Shown here piece by piece: positions 45,293 through 57,169 of a DNA stretch of 64,000 nt. Origin of the DNA: Crocodylus rhombifer (lineage: Eukaryota; Chordata; Crocodylia; Crocodylidae); NCBI GenBank assembly GCA_038503035.1, contig JAVSML010024323.1, positions 392,900 to 456,899 of the forward strand, given 5' to 3'. The notes below the pieces were generated by a model, which had not been told where the DNA came from, did no database searches, and saw only the letters and a program-made list of their open reading frames with translations. How positions within the stretch are numbered: position 1 is the stretch's first letter; every line of letters begins with the position of its first letter. The position numbers and the translations under genes are program-made.

Positions 45293-46916
45293 AAAGAGCT
45301 GAAATCCTTAGAGTACTAGCAGGTAGAAGCCTGTACCTGACAGATGCTCAAAATGCTGAGATTGCATCTAAAAGAGCTAGGTTGCCTCTGCAACCAGAAG
45401 AGGACCAGTGCCCTGGCAGCAGTGAGGAGCAGCAGTGAGGGGTGGAGCAGAGTAACAAGGAACAGCTGTCTTGAGCTGCAGTGAGGAGCAATGAGCAGCA
45501 GCATCCCCAGCAGTTTACCCTGTGGGGACTAAGCAAGAACTCTGAACCTACTATGCTAAAAGGTTAATAATGGGTTGAAGTGGGCTATTGATTATTATGA
45601 GGTTCTTAAATCTGTTTGTCACCCCATCTCCTTTTCCCCCCACTAATAAATCCTGCTATAGTTTTATACTGCTATTAGGTGGGAAAACTTATTAACACTG
45701 GAACACCCAGGCAGAAATTATTTTCCCAAGTTTCTTGGTGAGTGCTCAAGATAACCCCTAAGATGAACTCATCCCTTGTTGCTGCCATCTAGTGCCTGGC
45801 AGAAGGGTTACATGAATAAATATTAAGGGCTTAAAGACAAAAAACTTGATATAAAAATTCTAACCAGGACTCATAGCTCAATTGTATTCAACAAGATTAC
45901 TCATAGTAATAAGCTTCATGTCATGCAGTATTTTCAAAATAAGACATTACTATTGTAAAAAGAAAACAAACAACCTAGTGTTAAACAACAAGAGTAGGCA
46001 TGACAATATGACAAACTTATGAACATGAAAGACCAAATTCAGATGTCATATAGATGGTGACAGCGGAGATTCATAAGGGGTACACAGGAGTGCATGTGCA
46101 TTCCCTGAGAGCATTGGTGCACCTCCTGACCGGCCACACTCCCTGCTAAGGCGATGGGCAGGGAGGTCAGGCAGGAGCACCAGTGTCCCCCTTGTGAGTA
46201 CTGGCCAGGGAGTGTGAGATCTGGACATAGCAGTGCAGCTGCTCACTGGTTGGTAAGGTTTGCTGTGGGGGGACTGGCCATGGGGGGACTCCCTCCCTCC
46301 TCCCACGGTTGCTGACTGGCATGTGCCCCCCTGACTAAGGTAACACCAGTTGCCCATGAATGGTGACATTAGTTGTAGGTTGAGGTGTCAATATTATTAG
46401 GAGAATATTAAGAGTTGCAAGACCTTATGCTTCAGGGCAGAAGAGCAAAATACTAGAAGCAAATTCAGTACCACTAGATTTATCTTATACATTCTCCTCC
46501 ACCCCCCATTGACTACTTTTTCTGTTATAGCTTTACCATAATATACAGAAAAATAGTTAATTCTAAACAGGAGGCATTTACTATAGGCAAAAACTATCAC
46601 TAAAAACTTCTGCAGAGCTTGAATCCCAGCAATGGCTCCATTGTTTGGCAGGGACCATACCCGATCTAGAAAGCCATAGAGCACACAGTGAACCTCCAGT
46701 GGTTGAATATTCTACTGGAAGTCAATATTACAAAACTCACCCCATTTGTTGATACATTATATTGAGCAAGATCCACCATTGTTAGAGGACTGCTCCAAAA
46801 CCAAACAGTTGTACGTACATCTCTGCAGCAGTATAAGTCACTATATTCAATGAGGATTAATCTCACTGGTGTGCAGACTACCTTTCTAATTGTCAGAGAT
46901 GCTTATTCCCCTAATT
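45293..46916. other. Non-coding DNA; GC-rich patch at 46050-46345 unexplained
   Basis: No gene was recognised. 46050-46345 is GC-rich, lies between two 'atggtgaca' words (46054 and 46359) and could be a small insertion, but nothing identifies it. The rest is AT-rich. Confidence 0.45.
45781..45796 (-). promoter_or_regulatory. CTCF-like binding motif
   Basis: The minus strand reads GCACTAGATGGCAGC, one base from the common vertebrate CTCF core CCACTAGATGGCAG. A single sequence match does not show occupancy. It lies in non-repeat DNA between a MITE and a hAT element, where a boundary site is possible. Confidence 0.35.
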
Positions 46917-47328
46917 CAGGGGTGGGCAAAATAGGGCCCATGGGCTGGAGCTGCACTCACCAAGCCATTCTATCTGGCCCATGGGGCCCTAAAAAAATTA
47001 GTAAATTAATATGTATTTTTTCCTGGCTGCTTGTCAAAGCTGACAGGAACCAGCGGCAGTAGAACCCAAGAGGAGTCCTCAGCAGGACAGATCAGCTCAG
47101 TCTACCCCCAGCTATTTCACTCTCTTCCTGTCCCTAACCTGCTCCAGCACCATGTGGTTCCTGGTTGCTTGGCGGAAGCAGAGAGCACAGGGCTCTGCTG
47201 GTAAGTGTGTATGTATGTGCGTGCATGCACACAGGCAGGGGCAGTGTGTGTATGTGTGTGTGCAGGCAGCAGCACTGTGTGTACGCAGAGGCAGTGTGTG
47301 TGCATGTGCAGGCAGAGGCAGTATGTGT

Positions 47329-47372
<44 letters not shown>

Positions 47373-47992
47373 GCAGGAGCAGAGTGTGTGTGTTGGCAGG
47401 GGCAATGTGTGTGTGTGTGTGTGTTCATAGGGTGAGTCCCACATACACACCCCACCATACACATACCCCCCCTTGCACTGCCATACATGTAGACCCCCTA
47501 CTCACACCCCCTCACACACCCCAGCCACCCTCCCCCCATACACAGTCCACCAGAAACCATACACCCACCCTCTGCCACATACCTACACACCCACAGCCCC
47601 TCACAAACCTTTACCCCTCCACAATATACAAGCATAAGACTTCATTTTAAGCTATTGTGCAATCACCTCTCTGTACACTATACAAACACATATCAATCAA
47701 GACAAAAATATTTTTAATATCAAATTAATGAATGTCGTAGATGTTCACTTTTTAGAATATAATTTGGTATTTTTTTGGTTCCAAGATGGCAAAACCCCTT
47801 ACTGAAAGGAGTACTTCTGGGGGCAAGGGGAGGGACTTCTGGTGGCAAAGGTCAGGACTTGGGGGGCAGGATTTCTGGTCCCAAGATGGCAACCAGGGGC
47901 ACCTGTCAAGGGGTGGGGATACCCATGCCGCCCTCAACAGCTTTCCAAAACTTGGTAAGTGGCCCTCTGCCCAAAATAATTGCTCACCCCTG
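46917..47992. mobile_element. hAT element with 8-bp target duplication (about 1.08 kb)
   Basis: Ends CAGGGGTGGGCAA and TTGCTCACCCCTG form a 13-bp inverted repeat with one mismatch. They belong to the 'CAGGGGTGGGCAAAAT' hAT group, and the next bases ('tagggcccatgggctgg') fit the same group. Flanks ccctaatt and ccctaata match at 7 of 8, a clear hAT target duplication. The interior holds a TG-rich minisatellite and a CA/CCAC-rich tract and no transposase, so it is a non-autonomous copy swollen by tandem repeats. Confidence 0.85.
47230..47432. repeat. Minisatellite of CAGGCAGRGGCAGTGTGTG-type units
   Basis: About six variable units alternate a 'caggcaggggcag' block with (TG)n runs of different length, the longest about 47330-47369. 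It lies wholly inside the hAT element. The several long open frames here and in the following CA-rich tract are repeat artefacts. Confidence 0.85.
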
Positions 47993-48094
47993 CCCTAATA
48001 GGTCCTCAAGAGCAGCTCTTTGGTGGCATTTTGAATAAGTGGGTAATATTTCAGTGCTCTTCCCATACCACTTTTGTAAATGGCACTAGCTTTC

Positions 48095-48448
48095 AACTGT
48101 CCTTCTCCATGTGGGCATGAATGACATGGCTCAGAGCAATCCCAGCCAGGTCATGAGTGGCTACAGGGCTCTGGCAGTGGGGCTTAGCGGGTTGGGGGCA
48201 CAGGTGGGTTTTTTCCTCGATCCTCCCAGTTGCGAGTCATGGGCAGAGGAGAGAGAGACAGATCGAGGTAGTCAACCAAAGACTGGCACTGGTGTCATTA
48301 TGAAGGCTTTGGGTTCCACAATTACAATCTGCTTTTTGGTGAGAAAGTCAGTGGTCTGATGGAAAGAGATGGCCTCCAGTTCAATTCGCAGGGGAGGAAG
48401 CTCTTCTCAGCCAGAATGGCTGACCTGCTCAACCAGGTTTTAAACTAA
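48095..48448 (+). pseudogene. CR1 ORF1, SGNH-type esterase domain (C-terminal part)
   Basis: The plus strand gives LLHVGMNDMAQSNPSQ then SGYRALAVGLSGLGAQVGFF. The G-x-ND signature is block III of SGNH/GDSL esterases, known in CR1 ORF1 proteins. In a shifted frame near 48356-48448 comes LMERDGLQFNSQGRKLFSAR then DLLNQVLN and a stop at 48446-48448. This is block V, where the family usually has D-x-x-H; here it is D-G-L-Q, so the catalytic His is replaced. The N-terminal blocks and any zinc/coiled-coil region are missing, and the frame is broken between blocks III and V. ORF1 proteins bind the element's RNA; the esterase's substrate is not established. Confidence 0.65.
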
Positions 48449-48599
48449 GCCCACTGGGGGATAGGTGGACAACCATCAAAGCAAACCCACCTGGCAAATA
48501 CTGCAAAACCAGCAGGTTAGGGCACCCAAGGGAATCCATTCCTACCCCATCCCAGGAATGGTGTCTGCCTGGGAGTGCAAGGAAGCCTAGGGTTTCCAA

Positions 48600-51374
48600 T
48601 GGGACACTTACGTGTCTGTACACCAATGCCAGGAGCTTGGAGAACAAACAGGAGGAACTGGTTCTCCTGCTAAACAAGAATGACTATGATCTCATAGGGA
48701 TAACAAAGAGCTGGTGGAACTCCACCTATGACTGGGCCACAGGTATAGCCAGCTATACCCTGTACAGGAGAGATTGTGCAGATGAAAGGGGTGGGAGTAT
48801 AGCTCTCTATATCAAGAAAAACTACACATCCCTGCAAGTTGACACTGGCACCCAGGGAGGATGACTGGAGTCCCTCTGGGTTAAAATACATGGGGAACAT
48901 GGCACAGGGGACACAATAGGAGGAATCTACTATATACCTCCTAACCAGGAACAAGAGCTAAGCCAGGAAGTCACCAAGGAATTGGCTGAGGATGCATGCT
49001 CTCAGTGCATGGTTGTTATGGGAGACTTCAACCATCCAGACAACTCATGGGAAGAGCACTTGGCCAAAAATGAAGCGTCACAAATCTTCCTCATGTACAT
49101 GGACAAGCTCTACCTGACTCAAGAAGTCTATGGACCAACAAGAGGTAAATCGTTGCTGGACCTGGTACTGGCCAAAGAGGATGATCTAGTCAGTGACCTA
49201 AGAATCCAAGGAAAGCTGGGAGAAAGCAAGCACAAGCTTTCTATTTTTTCCACTTTTACTATCCATTACAAAGCTGGCAAGTCAGTCAGCAATGCAGAAG
49301 TCCTCAACTTTAGGAAATCTGACTTTCATAAGCTCAGTAGGCTTGTTGTCGAGTCCCTAAGGGGCCAGGACTTGTCAGGGAGAGGAGTTCAAAAAGAGTG
49401 GTTGCTCCTTAAGGGAGTGATCCTGACAGCACAAGGGATGTCCATCCTATCTTGGAGGAAGAGTAGAAAAAGGGCACACCACCCCTCTTGGCTCAGCAGG
49501 GAACTCGTGGACCTGCTACACCTAAAAAGAGAGGCTTATAAAGGATGGAAGCCTTAAATCAACACCAAGGAGGAGTAGTCTGCACTGGACCATACCTCTA
49601 GGGAGCAAACCAGGAAAGCAAAGGCTGCAACCGAACTCCATCTGGCTACACATATCAAGGACAATAAAAAGTCCTTTTTCAGATATGTTGGGAGTTGGAG
49701 GAAAAGCAAAGGTAACATTGGACCCCTGCTAAACCAAATGGGACAACTGATAACTGACAACCAGGAAAAAGCCAACCTGCTTAATGGATACTTTGTGTCG
49801 GTTTTTCATCAGCCCAAAGGGACCGCCCTGGCTAGCATGATGTAGGATGTCCAAGGTGAGGGCAAATTTATACCTAGCATTGGTGTAGACCTTGTAAAGG
49901 AACACTTTGAGAAGCTGGACACCTTCAAGTCAGCTGGTCCTGATAGATTAAACCCCAGAGTACTTAAGGAGCTGGCAGGTGTCATAGCCCAACCATTGGC
50001 AAAAATATTAAAAAACTTGTGGCGCTCAGGTGAAGTACCTGAAGATTGGAAGAAGGCCAATGGGGTACCCATCTTCAAGAAAGGGAGGAAAGTAGATCTG
50101 GGGAACAACAGGCCAATCAGCTTGACCTCAATGCTTGGTAAGGTTCTGGAAAAAATTGTCAAAGAGACCATTCTTGACAAGCTGGCTGATGGCAACATCC
50201 TGAGAGACAGGCAGCATGGGTTTGCTGTGGGTAGGTCTTGCCTGATCAATCTCATCTCCTTTTATGACCAGGTGACACATCTGGACAAGGGAGAGGTGAT
50301 TGACAACATATATCTGGACTTTAAAAAAACCTTCCATCTGGTGTCTCATGATCTCCTCATGGAAAAGCTGGCCAATTGTGGCCTCAGCTACATCCCAGTC
50401 CAATGGCTGGGGAATTGGCTTCAAGGTCAGACCCAGAGGTAGTAGTCATTGGAAGTGAATCATTATGGCACTCCGTGACCAGTGGTGTCTCCCAAGGCTC
50501 CGTCTTTGGACCGGTTCTGTTTATCAATGATGTGGACACTGATGTCAGAAGTGGACTGGCCAAGTTCGCTGATGACATTAAACTTTGGGGTAGAGCATCC
50601 ACACCTGAGAATAGGCTGGTGATCCAGGCTGACTTGGATAGGCTTAGAAAGTGGGTGGATATAAACCTGACAACTTTCAATACCAAAAACTGCAAGGTAT
50701 TCTACCTCGGGAAAAAAAGCCTGCAGCACGCTTATAGGTTCGGCAGTGCTACGCTTGCTAGTACCACGGCTGAAAGAGACTAGGGGGTCATAATTGACCA
50801 CAAGATGAACATGAGCCACCAATGTGATGTTACAGATGGTAAAGTGAACAAAACTTTGGCTTGCATCCATAGATGCTTCTTAAATAAATCGCAGGATGTC
50901 ATCCTTCTGCTGTACTCGGCCTTGGTGTGGTCGCAGCTGGAGTACTGCATCCAATTCTGGGCTCCACAATTCAAGAAGGATGTGCAGAAGCTTGAGAGAG
51001 TTCAGAGGAGAGCTATGTGCATAATCAGAGAGCGAGAGAATAGGTCTTATGAACAGAGGCTGAGCCATGGGACTCTTCAGTCTGGAAAAGCACAGGCTCA
51101 GGTGTGACCTGGTGCCAGTCTGTAAGTACATAAGGGGTGTGCATTAGGATCTGGGGGAAGAGCTGCTCACCAGAGCGCCCCAAGGCATGACAAGGATGAC
51201 TGGTCAAAAACTCCTCCAAGACCATTTTAGGCTGGACGTAAGGAAAAACTTCTTTACTGTATGAGCCCTCATACTGGAGGGAGTATGAATAGACTCCCTC
51301 TAGAGGTGATGCAGGCACCTACTCTGGACTCTTTTAAGAAACATTTGGATGCTTATCTTGCTGACATCCTTTGA
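48600..51374 (+). pseudogene. CR1 ORF2 endonuclease-RT, catalytic residues lost
   Basis: The endonuclease starts at its N terminus: LYTNARSLENKQEELVLLLN, then DYDLIGITKSWWNST, where the usual catalytic Glu (ITE) is Lys. VVMGDFNHPD is intact, but the final SDH motif reads ESKHKLS, losing the Asp. The RT has FKSAGPDRL-type text (49925 on), NNRPISLTSMLGKVLEK, IYLDFKKTFHLVSH (the Asp after KxF is His), a VSQGSVFGP motif B variant, and KFADDIKLWG (both Asp present). There is a deletion between motif B and 'FINDVD' relative to copy E. Stops at 48862, 49555, 50442 and 50783 and several shifts follow. ORF2 ends near 51374. Nuclease function would be gone even in a read-through product. Confidence 0.85.
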
Positions 51375-51470
51375 CCATGGCTGACTGCCTGCTCCTGAGG
51401 CATAGGCTGGACTTGATGATGTTTTGAAGGTCCCTTCCAGCCCTAATGTCTATGCAATCTATGAAACTAT

Positions 51471-53476
51471 CCTTCCAGATAAGAGAAGAGTTTAGTACTT
51501 TCCAACATGAAGCTTACTACTTCAGTATTCATATGACCTCTGAATTTACTTATAATAATTCTTCCTACTTCATTTGGCTAAAGTATTTTCCTATTTAAAG
51601 ATCCTAAAAGATATATGAATTGAAGAAAATAAGAAGAAATAAAGTAGATTACACATTTCAGTTAAAGTATAAAAATTGTCAGAATTGAAAGATACTACAA
51701 TAAAATATTCCCTATAGCTGCATTCAAAACGTGAAGCTTAAAGAATCCCCATAATAAAAACACAGGCATATTAGATGTGATCATAATTAAACTAAAATTC
51801 CTTCTAGGTTTCTGAACACTGGATTGTGTGTCAGAAATACTAAATTTATTCAAAAGCTTTAGGACAAACATTAAGTTAATTCAAGAAGTGTGTTAATGTT
51901 AAAAAGAAACAGCCAGTAAACTACACTAAAAGCATTTTTAGAAAATTAATTTCCATTTGGGGTTACTTTTAACAATTTGCATTGTGTATATACAATATAA
52001 AATACACTAAGACAGCTTATTGTCACTGGAAAATGAAAGTCACTATATACATGTATGATTATATAGTGAAGACATCTAATTTAGTTCCAAATTTATAGTT
52101 GTATAATTATATGGTACAGGCATTTAAATTACAGCCAAATTTGTCTACTCTTGCTTATAACATATTTTCTCAAAAAAAATAATTTAAATCAAGACCAATC
52201 ACAAACAAAAGTTCAAATAACTTAAGTAAAACATTTTTCCATACAGTTGCAAATTAGGAAAACGAGTAAGAATAATTATAGTCAAGTTGAAACACAATAG
52301 GTGTAATTATGATAAAAATAAACTGATTTATAAATTTATTGGGAAATATTTTCAAGTTATTTACCTAGCACTACTTACAAGGGTGTATGCAGTTAATGGT
52401 ATTACTACATAGCTATTTAGAAGATGGAATTAAAATTGAAAAAGGAGGTCCTTCTGGTAGGTAGCATACAAGTATCTAAGCTAGAATTAGGTCAAGACAC
52501 GTAGGTCCAAAACCTTCCTTTCCTTCTAAAGAGTCTACAGGATTTTTAATGACTAATTAATTTGGAATCTCAGTTTTGGTCTCATTCTGCTCACTGAAAG
52601 GTAGAGTTTTAAAGAATCACATTTTTAGCACCACTGTAGTTTCTATAACTTCCTGCCAACAAGTTTCAAAATCTACTAGCATTCTAAGAGTCACAACCTT
52701 GACACGGTGCAGAGGCTTGGGTGCTAGCTATGACCTGAAGAGTGATGCCATCTGGAGTTGTGTACTTTTGGTAGGGTCACTCATGGTAGCAAGGTTGAGA
52801 GTAAGATTTGCAAATTAACAGAAACTCAAAAATAAAAATAAAAGTCCTCAATGTTAGAGTGGGTGGATGAAAAAAGACTATATTACAATGTTTTCAAAGG
52901 TAAATGACGGCTGGAACAGAATAGAAACCTTCAGTGATTTAGGTTTTCCTTGTCATCTTATTAAGCTTTCCTTCCTACAAAGTACTTTGTGGCTGCGCAC
53001 TGACTTCCCCACATTAAAAGATGATATGTGAAGCCTCTTCCTTCAATAGCAAGTCTGATGGCAATGGAGTGACAGGGGCAGGTGCTAATGTTTGGTGGAA
53101 TGCCCCAGTCATGGATCTAGATGGGGGCAATGATTGTACAATAGTCATTTTGAGAAATGTGTGATTCACTTACAATCATGACTTAGACCTATTTAGGATC
53201 TATTCTTCTTACCTAGTGTGGTGAGGGGACTAGAAAAGGTACACTAAAAATGGTTTGTTTCATTTTACCTGACTGGCAAACTGCATCCAGTGGTATCACT
53301 CTATACAAGGTCCAAATCAAATGCAACCATTCTGCTGGACCCTGATGACCAAATAAGGGCCAGGTCCAAATCAGGGGGGTTTGGCGTGAGCCCCCATCCA
53401 GATGCTTGGGAAAATGTAACCTTTATTGGGAGTTCTAAAAGAAAACTTCCCCACTCACAAATATAGGTTATTAGGC
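51471..53476. other. Non-coding AT-rich DNA, nothing recognised
   Basis: Two kilobases of A/T-rich DNA up to the second gap. The 80-codon frame at 52576-52818 resembles nothing known. Confidence 0.55.
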
Positions 53477-53876
53477 NNNNNNNNNNNNNNNNNNNNNNNN
53501 NNNNNNNNNNNNNNNNNNNNNNNNNNNNNNNNNNNNNNNNNNNNNNNNNNNNNNNNNNNNNNNNNNNNNNNNNNNNNNNNNNNNNNNNNNNNNNNNNNNN
53601 NNNNNNNNNNNNNNNNNNNNNNNNNNNNNNNNNNNNNNNNNNNNNNNNNNNNNNNNNNNNNNNNNNNNNNNNNNNNNNNNNNNNNNNNNNNNNNNNNNNN
53701 NNNNNNNNNNNNNNNNNNNNNNNNNNNNNNNNNNNNNNNNNNNNNNNNNNNNNNNNNNNNNNNNNNNNNNNNNNNNNNNNNNNNNNNNNNNNNNNNNNNN
53801 NNNNNNNNNNNNNNNNNNNNNNNNNNNNNNNNNNNNNNNNNNNNNNNNNNNNNNNNNNNNNNNNNNNNNNNNNNNN
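53477..53876. other. Assembly gap, 400 N
   Basis: Exactly 400 unknown bases. The right edge is a C-run and lies at the 3' side of a minus-strand Ty3/gypsy element, so the missing sequence may be an LTR or other repeat that defeated assembly. Confidence 1.
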
Positions 53877-54689
53877 CCCCCCCCGAGTTCTTCCACCACT
53901 ACCCACCCTAAATACAGACCTGGCTTAGCCCCCTGCTGGGAGGAAGCCACTGTAGCAGAGCCAGGAGCTAGAGTTGGAGAACAGAGTGCCAAATAGAGTG
54001 GGGAAGCATACTTTGAATCCCTCAGGCAAATTCCTGTGGCCAGATCAGAGCAGGAAGGAGTGATGATGCCAGTGAATGATGATGCTAGTGAGTGCATAGA
54101 CATCAGGGATGGTGGGGACAAATAGTCAACAGGAAGCCTGGGGAGCACCCATAATCTGTGGGTTATTAGGAAACTGATGGTTGGATCTGTTGATTGAGTG
54201 TAGGGTGTGAAAGTGACATGGTTTATGTAATCCTGGATGTAGACAGCATACATGGAGGATTGAGTGGGTCCTTGGAGCAGTTAAGGAGGCCAGTGCCTGA
54301 CTACAAAAGAGGGGTCCCAACCTGAACAGGGGGAAAGACGAGAATACCTGACAATAGGCTTCCTTTGGAGGGCCAGAGAAGATGAGCCTGGAATCAGGGG
54401 ACCACGAGTGGAACTGTTAAGATTATAACCAAGACCCATTTGAGAGTGAAAAGGTGAAAGGTGTAGGGGATGAGAAGCCCTGTGAAGAAATATCTTGCCT
54501 TCACATCCTACCACTGATCATGACAAACGCCTCACCTCAGCTGGGACCAGGGCACTCTACAGGTTGTGTTTCATTTGAGGGAACTTGCTCTTCTCTCTTG
54601 ACTGGGATCAGCTGGGTCCAGGTTTCTGGCCTGGCCTCATTAAAGTACTTCTTCCTTCCTCAGGTGACCTCTTGGCAGGCCTGATGGAA
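53877..54689 (-). mobile_element. 3' region of the minus-strand Ty3/gypsy element
   Basis: This block lies downstream of the pol remnant on its strand. The part nearest pol (54560-54760) still translates as the tail behind the chromodomain ('SWEPTHNIHVSNLV', 'VFHQACQEVT'). The rest is GC-rich, non-coding and probably 3' untranslated or LTR sequence running into the gap. No clean LTR boundary can be seen. Confidence 0.5.
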
Positions 54690-56420
54690 TACTTAGACTA
54701 GGTTGGAGACATGTATGTTATGTGTGGGTTCCCATGAGTGGCTCACATCCTTCCCAGTCAATTAAATATTGAAGACTTCCCTGCATTCTCTGGCTGTCAA
54801 GGGCTTCCTGACTGTCAAGAGCTTCTTTGGCTGTTGGAACTCCTCATGACCCTGGGCCAGCAGAGGTGGGGGAGGTGGAGTGGAGCATCCTGGAAAGGGG
54901 TTCTCTGTGTGCAGCTTCAGCAGAGAGACATAAAACACAAGATGGACCCACATGGAATTAGGCAGCTGCAGGCAAAAGGCTGCTGGGCTGATAATTGCAG
55001 CAATCAGGTAGGGTCTGGGGTAGTCATCAAGTTTGGTGGAGAAGTAGTTGATTTTCAGGTGTTGGGCAGACAGCCATACCTTGTCCCTTACCTTAAACAC
55101 AGGTGACTTCAGGGTGGTATTGGCCCACATAATGCTTGTAGGCTTCTTCAGCCTGCTGGAGGTGACTTTTCAGGTCTTTGTGTATATGTCGCAGGTAGGT
55201 CATAAGCTGCAGGGGATGGTGAGGCAGTGGGTAGGATGAGGTAAACACTGGGATAGAAGGGGCTGTGCTGTGTTGTTGTAAGCAAACTTAGCCAGGGGTA
55301 GGAGGGTGATCAAGTTGTGCTGGTGGAAGTTTAAAAAACATCGCAGGTACTGTTCTAACACCTGGGTAATTTTTTCCATCTGCCAATCAGTCTTTGGGTG
55401 GTAGGCAGATGATAAGAACTGCTTCACCCTCAGGAGCCAGAGAAGTTCCTGCCAGAAATGTCACATGAACTGAGGTCCCTGATGTGATATGATGCTAGCA
55501 GGCATCCTGTGGAGCTAAAAAAAAAAGCCTTCCTGGAACAACTGCACTGTTTCACAGGCAGAGGGCAGCCCATGACAAGGAACAAAGAGGATCATTTTAG
55601 TGAGAAGATCTACCACCACTAGGATTGTAGTGTGGCCTTAGGAACAGAGGAAGTCCCAGATAAAAATCAAGAGAGATCATGGCCCAGGATCAGGCAAGAG
55701 TGGGCAAGGGTTGCAGGCTTGCCAAGTCTTAATTCAGAAGAAGAACTCACAAGAAGTGTAAGCCTTTACATCTGCTCACATCTTAGGACACCAGAAGTAC
55801 TGGGCCAGGAGTCTCCTGGTCTTCTTGTGGCCAAAGTATTCTGCCACCAGGAAGTCTTGACAGAGTCCCTGTGCCTCTATCCAGAATTGTCTCTCTGGGA
55901 CATAGATGCATCCTTGGTGATAATGCATGCCCATCTTCAACCTGAAATCCTGTCCTTCTTGGGTCTCTTGGTCAAGTAGTGTAGCTGCAATCTATGAGAA
56001 CAGGGGTCTTGGCAGAGGGGTGATCACAAAGCACAAGCATCTAGGATACTCATAGTGCTGATGTTGTGTCAGTGTGTCATCATTCTTCTTGCTAAAAATA
56101 TTGGCATATTCCCAGGACTTGGTGGACCAGTGTGGTGACTGGTTCCTGGGGTGCACCTTCCACTGGCATAGGCCCTGCCTCCTGGGATAACATGGCCTGG
56201 GATACTGCTGGCCCCAGGTCCAGGGCACACAGTACCCCTCTGTGGATGGAGGCTACAGGATTTCAGGGAATTCAAGGGATTTTGGGGGTTTGGGGGCTGA
56301 AAGGGCAGAGTGGGGATCATAATTATAGGCCTGGGGTCCCCCCTGCAAGTCCACAAAGGTGTTCTAGGCAAACTGGAGAATGGGCAGTCCAACCTCTTAA
56401 TTATACCTCATAACAGCTCT
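54690..56420 (-). pseudogene. Ty3/gypsy (chromovirus) pol, internal RT/RNase H deletion
   Basis: Read 5'-3' on the minus strand. 56420-55990 is the protease/RT-lead region (SWEYANIFSKKNDD, LPRPLFS). The sequence then jumps near 55985 straight to the linker before integrase (QDFRLKMGMHYHQGCIYVPE). Next come the integrase zinc finger (YFGHKKTRRLLAQYFW), the core (VVVADLLTKMILFVPCHGLP, then AYHPKTDWQMEKITQVLEQY with the Glu of D,D,E) and KVWLSAQHLKINYFSTKLDD. LQLPNSMWVHLVFYVSLLK and a chromodomain trace (YLIDWEG, SWEP) complete it. About the length of RT plus RNase H is absent. Many stops and shifts. Integrase with a chromodomain steers chromovirus insertion to particular chromatin. Confidence 0.82.
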
Positions 56421-56628
56421 CTGGACCTAACTCCACTTTCCCTCTAACCTTGTAGCCAGAAGAGAGGATTTTTCCCCCTCTCCCTTTGACCTCCCATGAC
56501 CACCAACCACTACCATATCCCCACTGAGCATGTTCAATAGGGTCTCATGGACCTGCTCATGATGGATGCACTCTGAAAAGTTCCCTTACTGCCAGCATGT
56601 ATGTGTTTATTAAATGGGGAAAAGAAAA

Positions 56629-57013
56629 TTTCATAGATTTCATAGACATTAGGGCTAGAAGGGAATTTGGAAGATCATCAAGTCCAGCCCCCTGCCCAAG
56701 GGGCAGGAAGTCAGCTGGGGTCATAGGATCCCAGCAAGATAAGCATCCAAATTTCTCTTGAAGGTGTTCAATGTAGGTGCTTGAACCACCTCCAATGGCA
56801 GGCTATTCCAGACCTTGGGGGCTTGGACGGTAAAGAACTTCTTCCTTATGTCCAGCCTGGAGTGGTCTTGCAGTAGTTTATAACTGTTTGACCTCATCAT
56901 CCCTTGGGCGCTTTGGTGAACAAACGTTTCCCCAGATACTGATGGTAACCTCTGATAAACTTATAGGTGACCATCAGATCACCCCTGAGCCTGTGCTTTT
57001 CCCAGCTACAGAG
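56629..57013 (-). mobile_element. CR1 LINE copy M, 5'-truncated
   Basis: It begins with (tttcatag)n and 'agggctagaagggaatttgg', then the ORF2 C-terminal blocks of the copy E/K subfamily with more changes (such as 'tggcaggctattccagacct' and 'gagcctgtgcttttcccagc'). The break at about 57013 is followed by A-rich sequence and the old LINE. Confidence 0.85.
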
Positions 57014-57169
57014 CCCCAAATAACTAAACCTTCTGAAACATAGCAACAATAAAATACCAAATAACACCCCAACCAACAGAAGAAAACATCCAAATAACAA
57101 ACAACCCCAGACAACGATCCCTTGGGGTCTCTTGATGTCCATTTCTTTCTGAGAGCTTTCCCCAACCAG

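Larger units (their letters stand above)
48095..51470 (+). mobile_element. CR1 LINE copy L, longest copy, ORF1 end to 3' tail
   Basis: A 3.4-kb plus-strand copy with, in order, the C-terminal half of ORF1 (48095-48448), a ~150-base spacer, ORF2 endonuclease (48600-49330), linker, RT (49860-51000) and C-terminal region. The 3' end reads 'ggctggacttgatgatgttt' with a tail 'ctatgcaatctatgaaact' near 51450-51470. Stops at 48862, 49555, 50442 and 50783, among others, plus indels make it older than copies E and J. It starts abruptly inside ORF1. Confidence 0.9.

Noticed and set aside
47112..47650. Several 70-160 codon Cys/Val- or His/Thr-rich frames
   Set aside because: Translations of TG/CA tandem repeats inside the hAT element.
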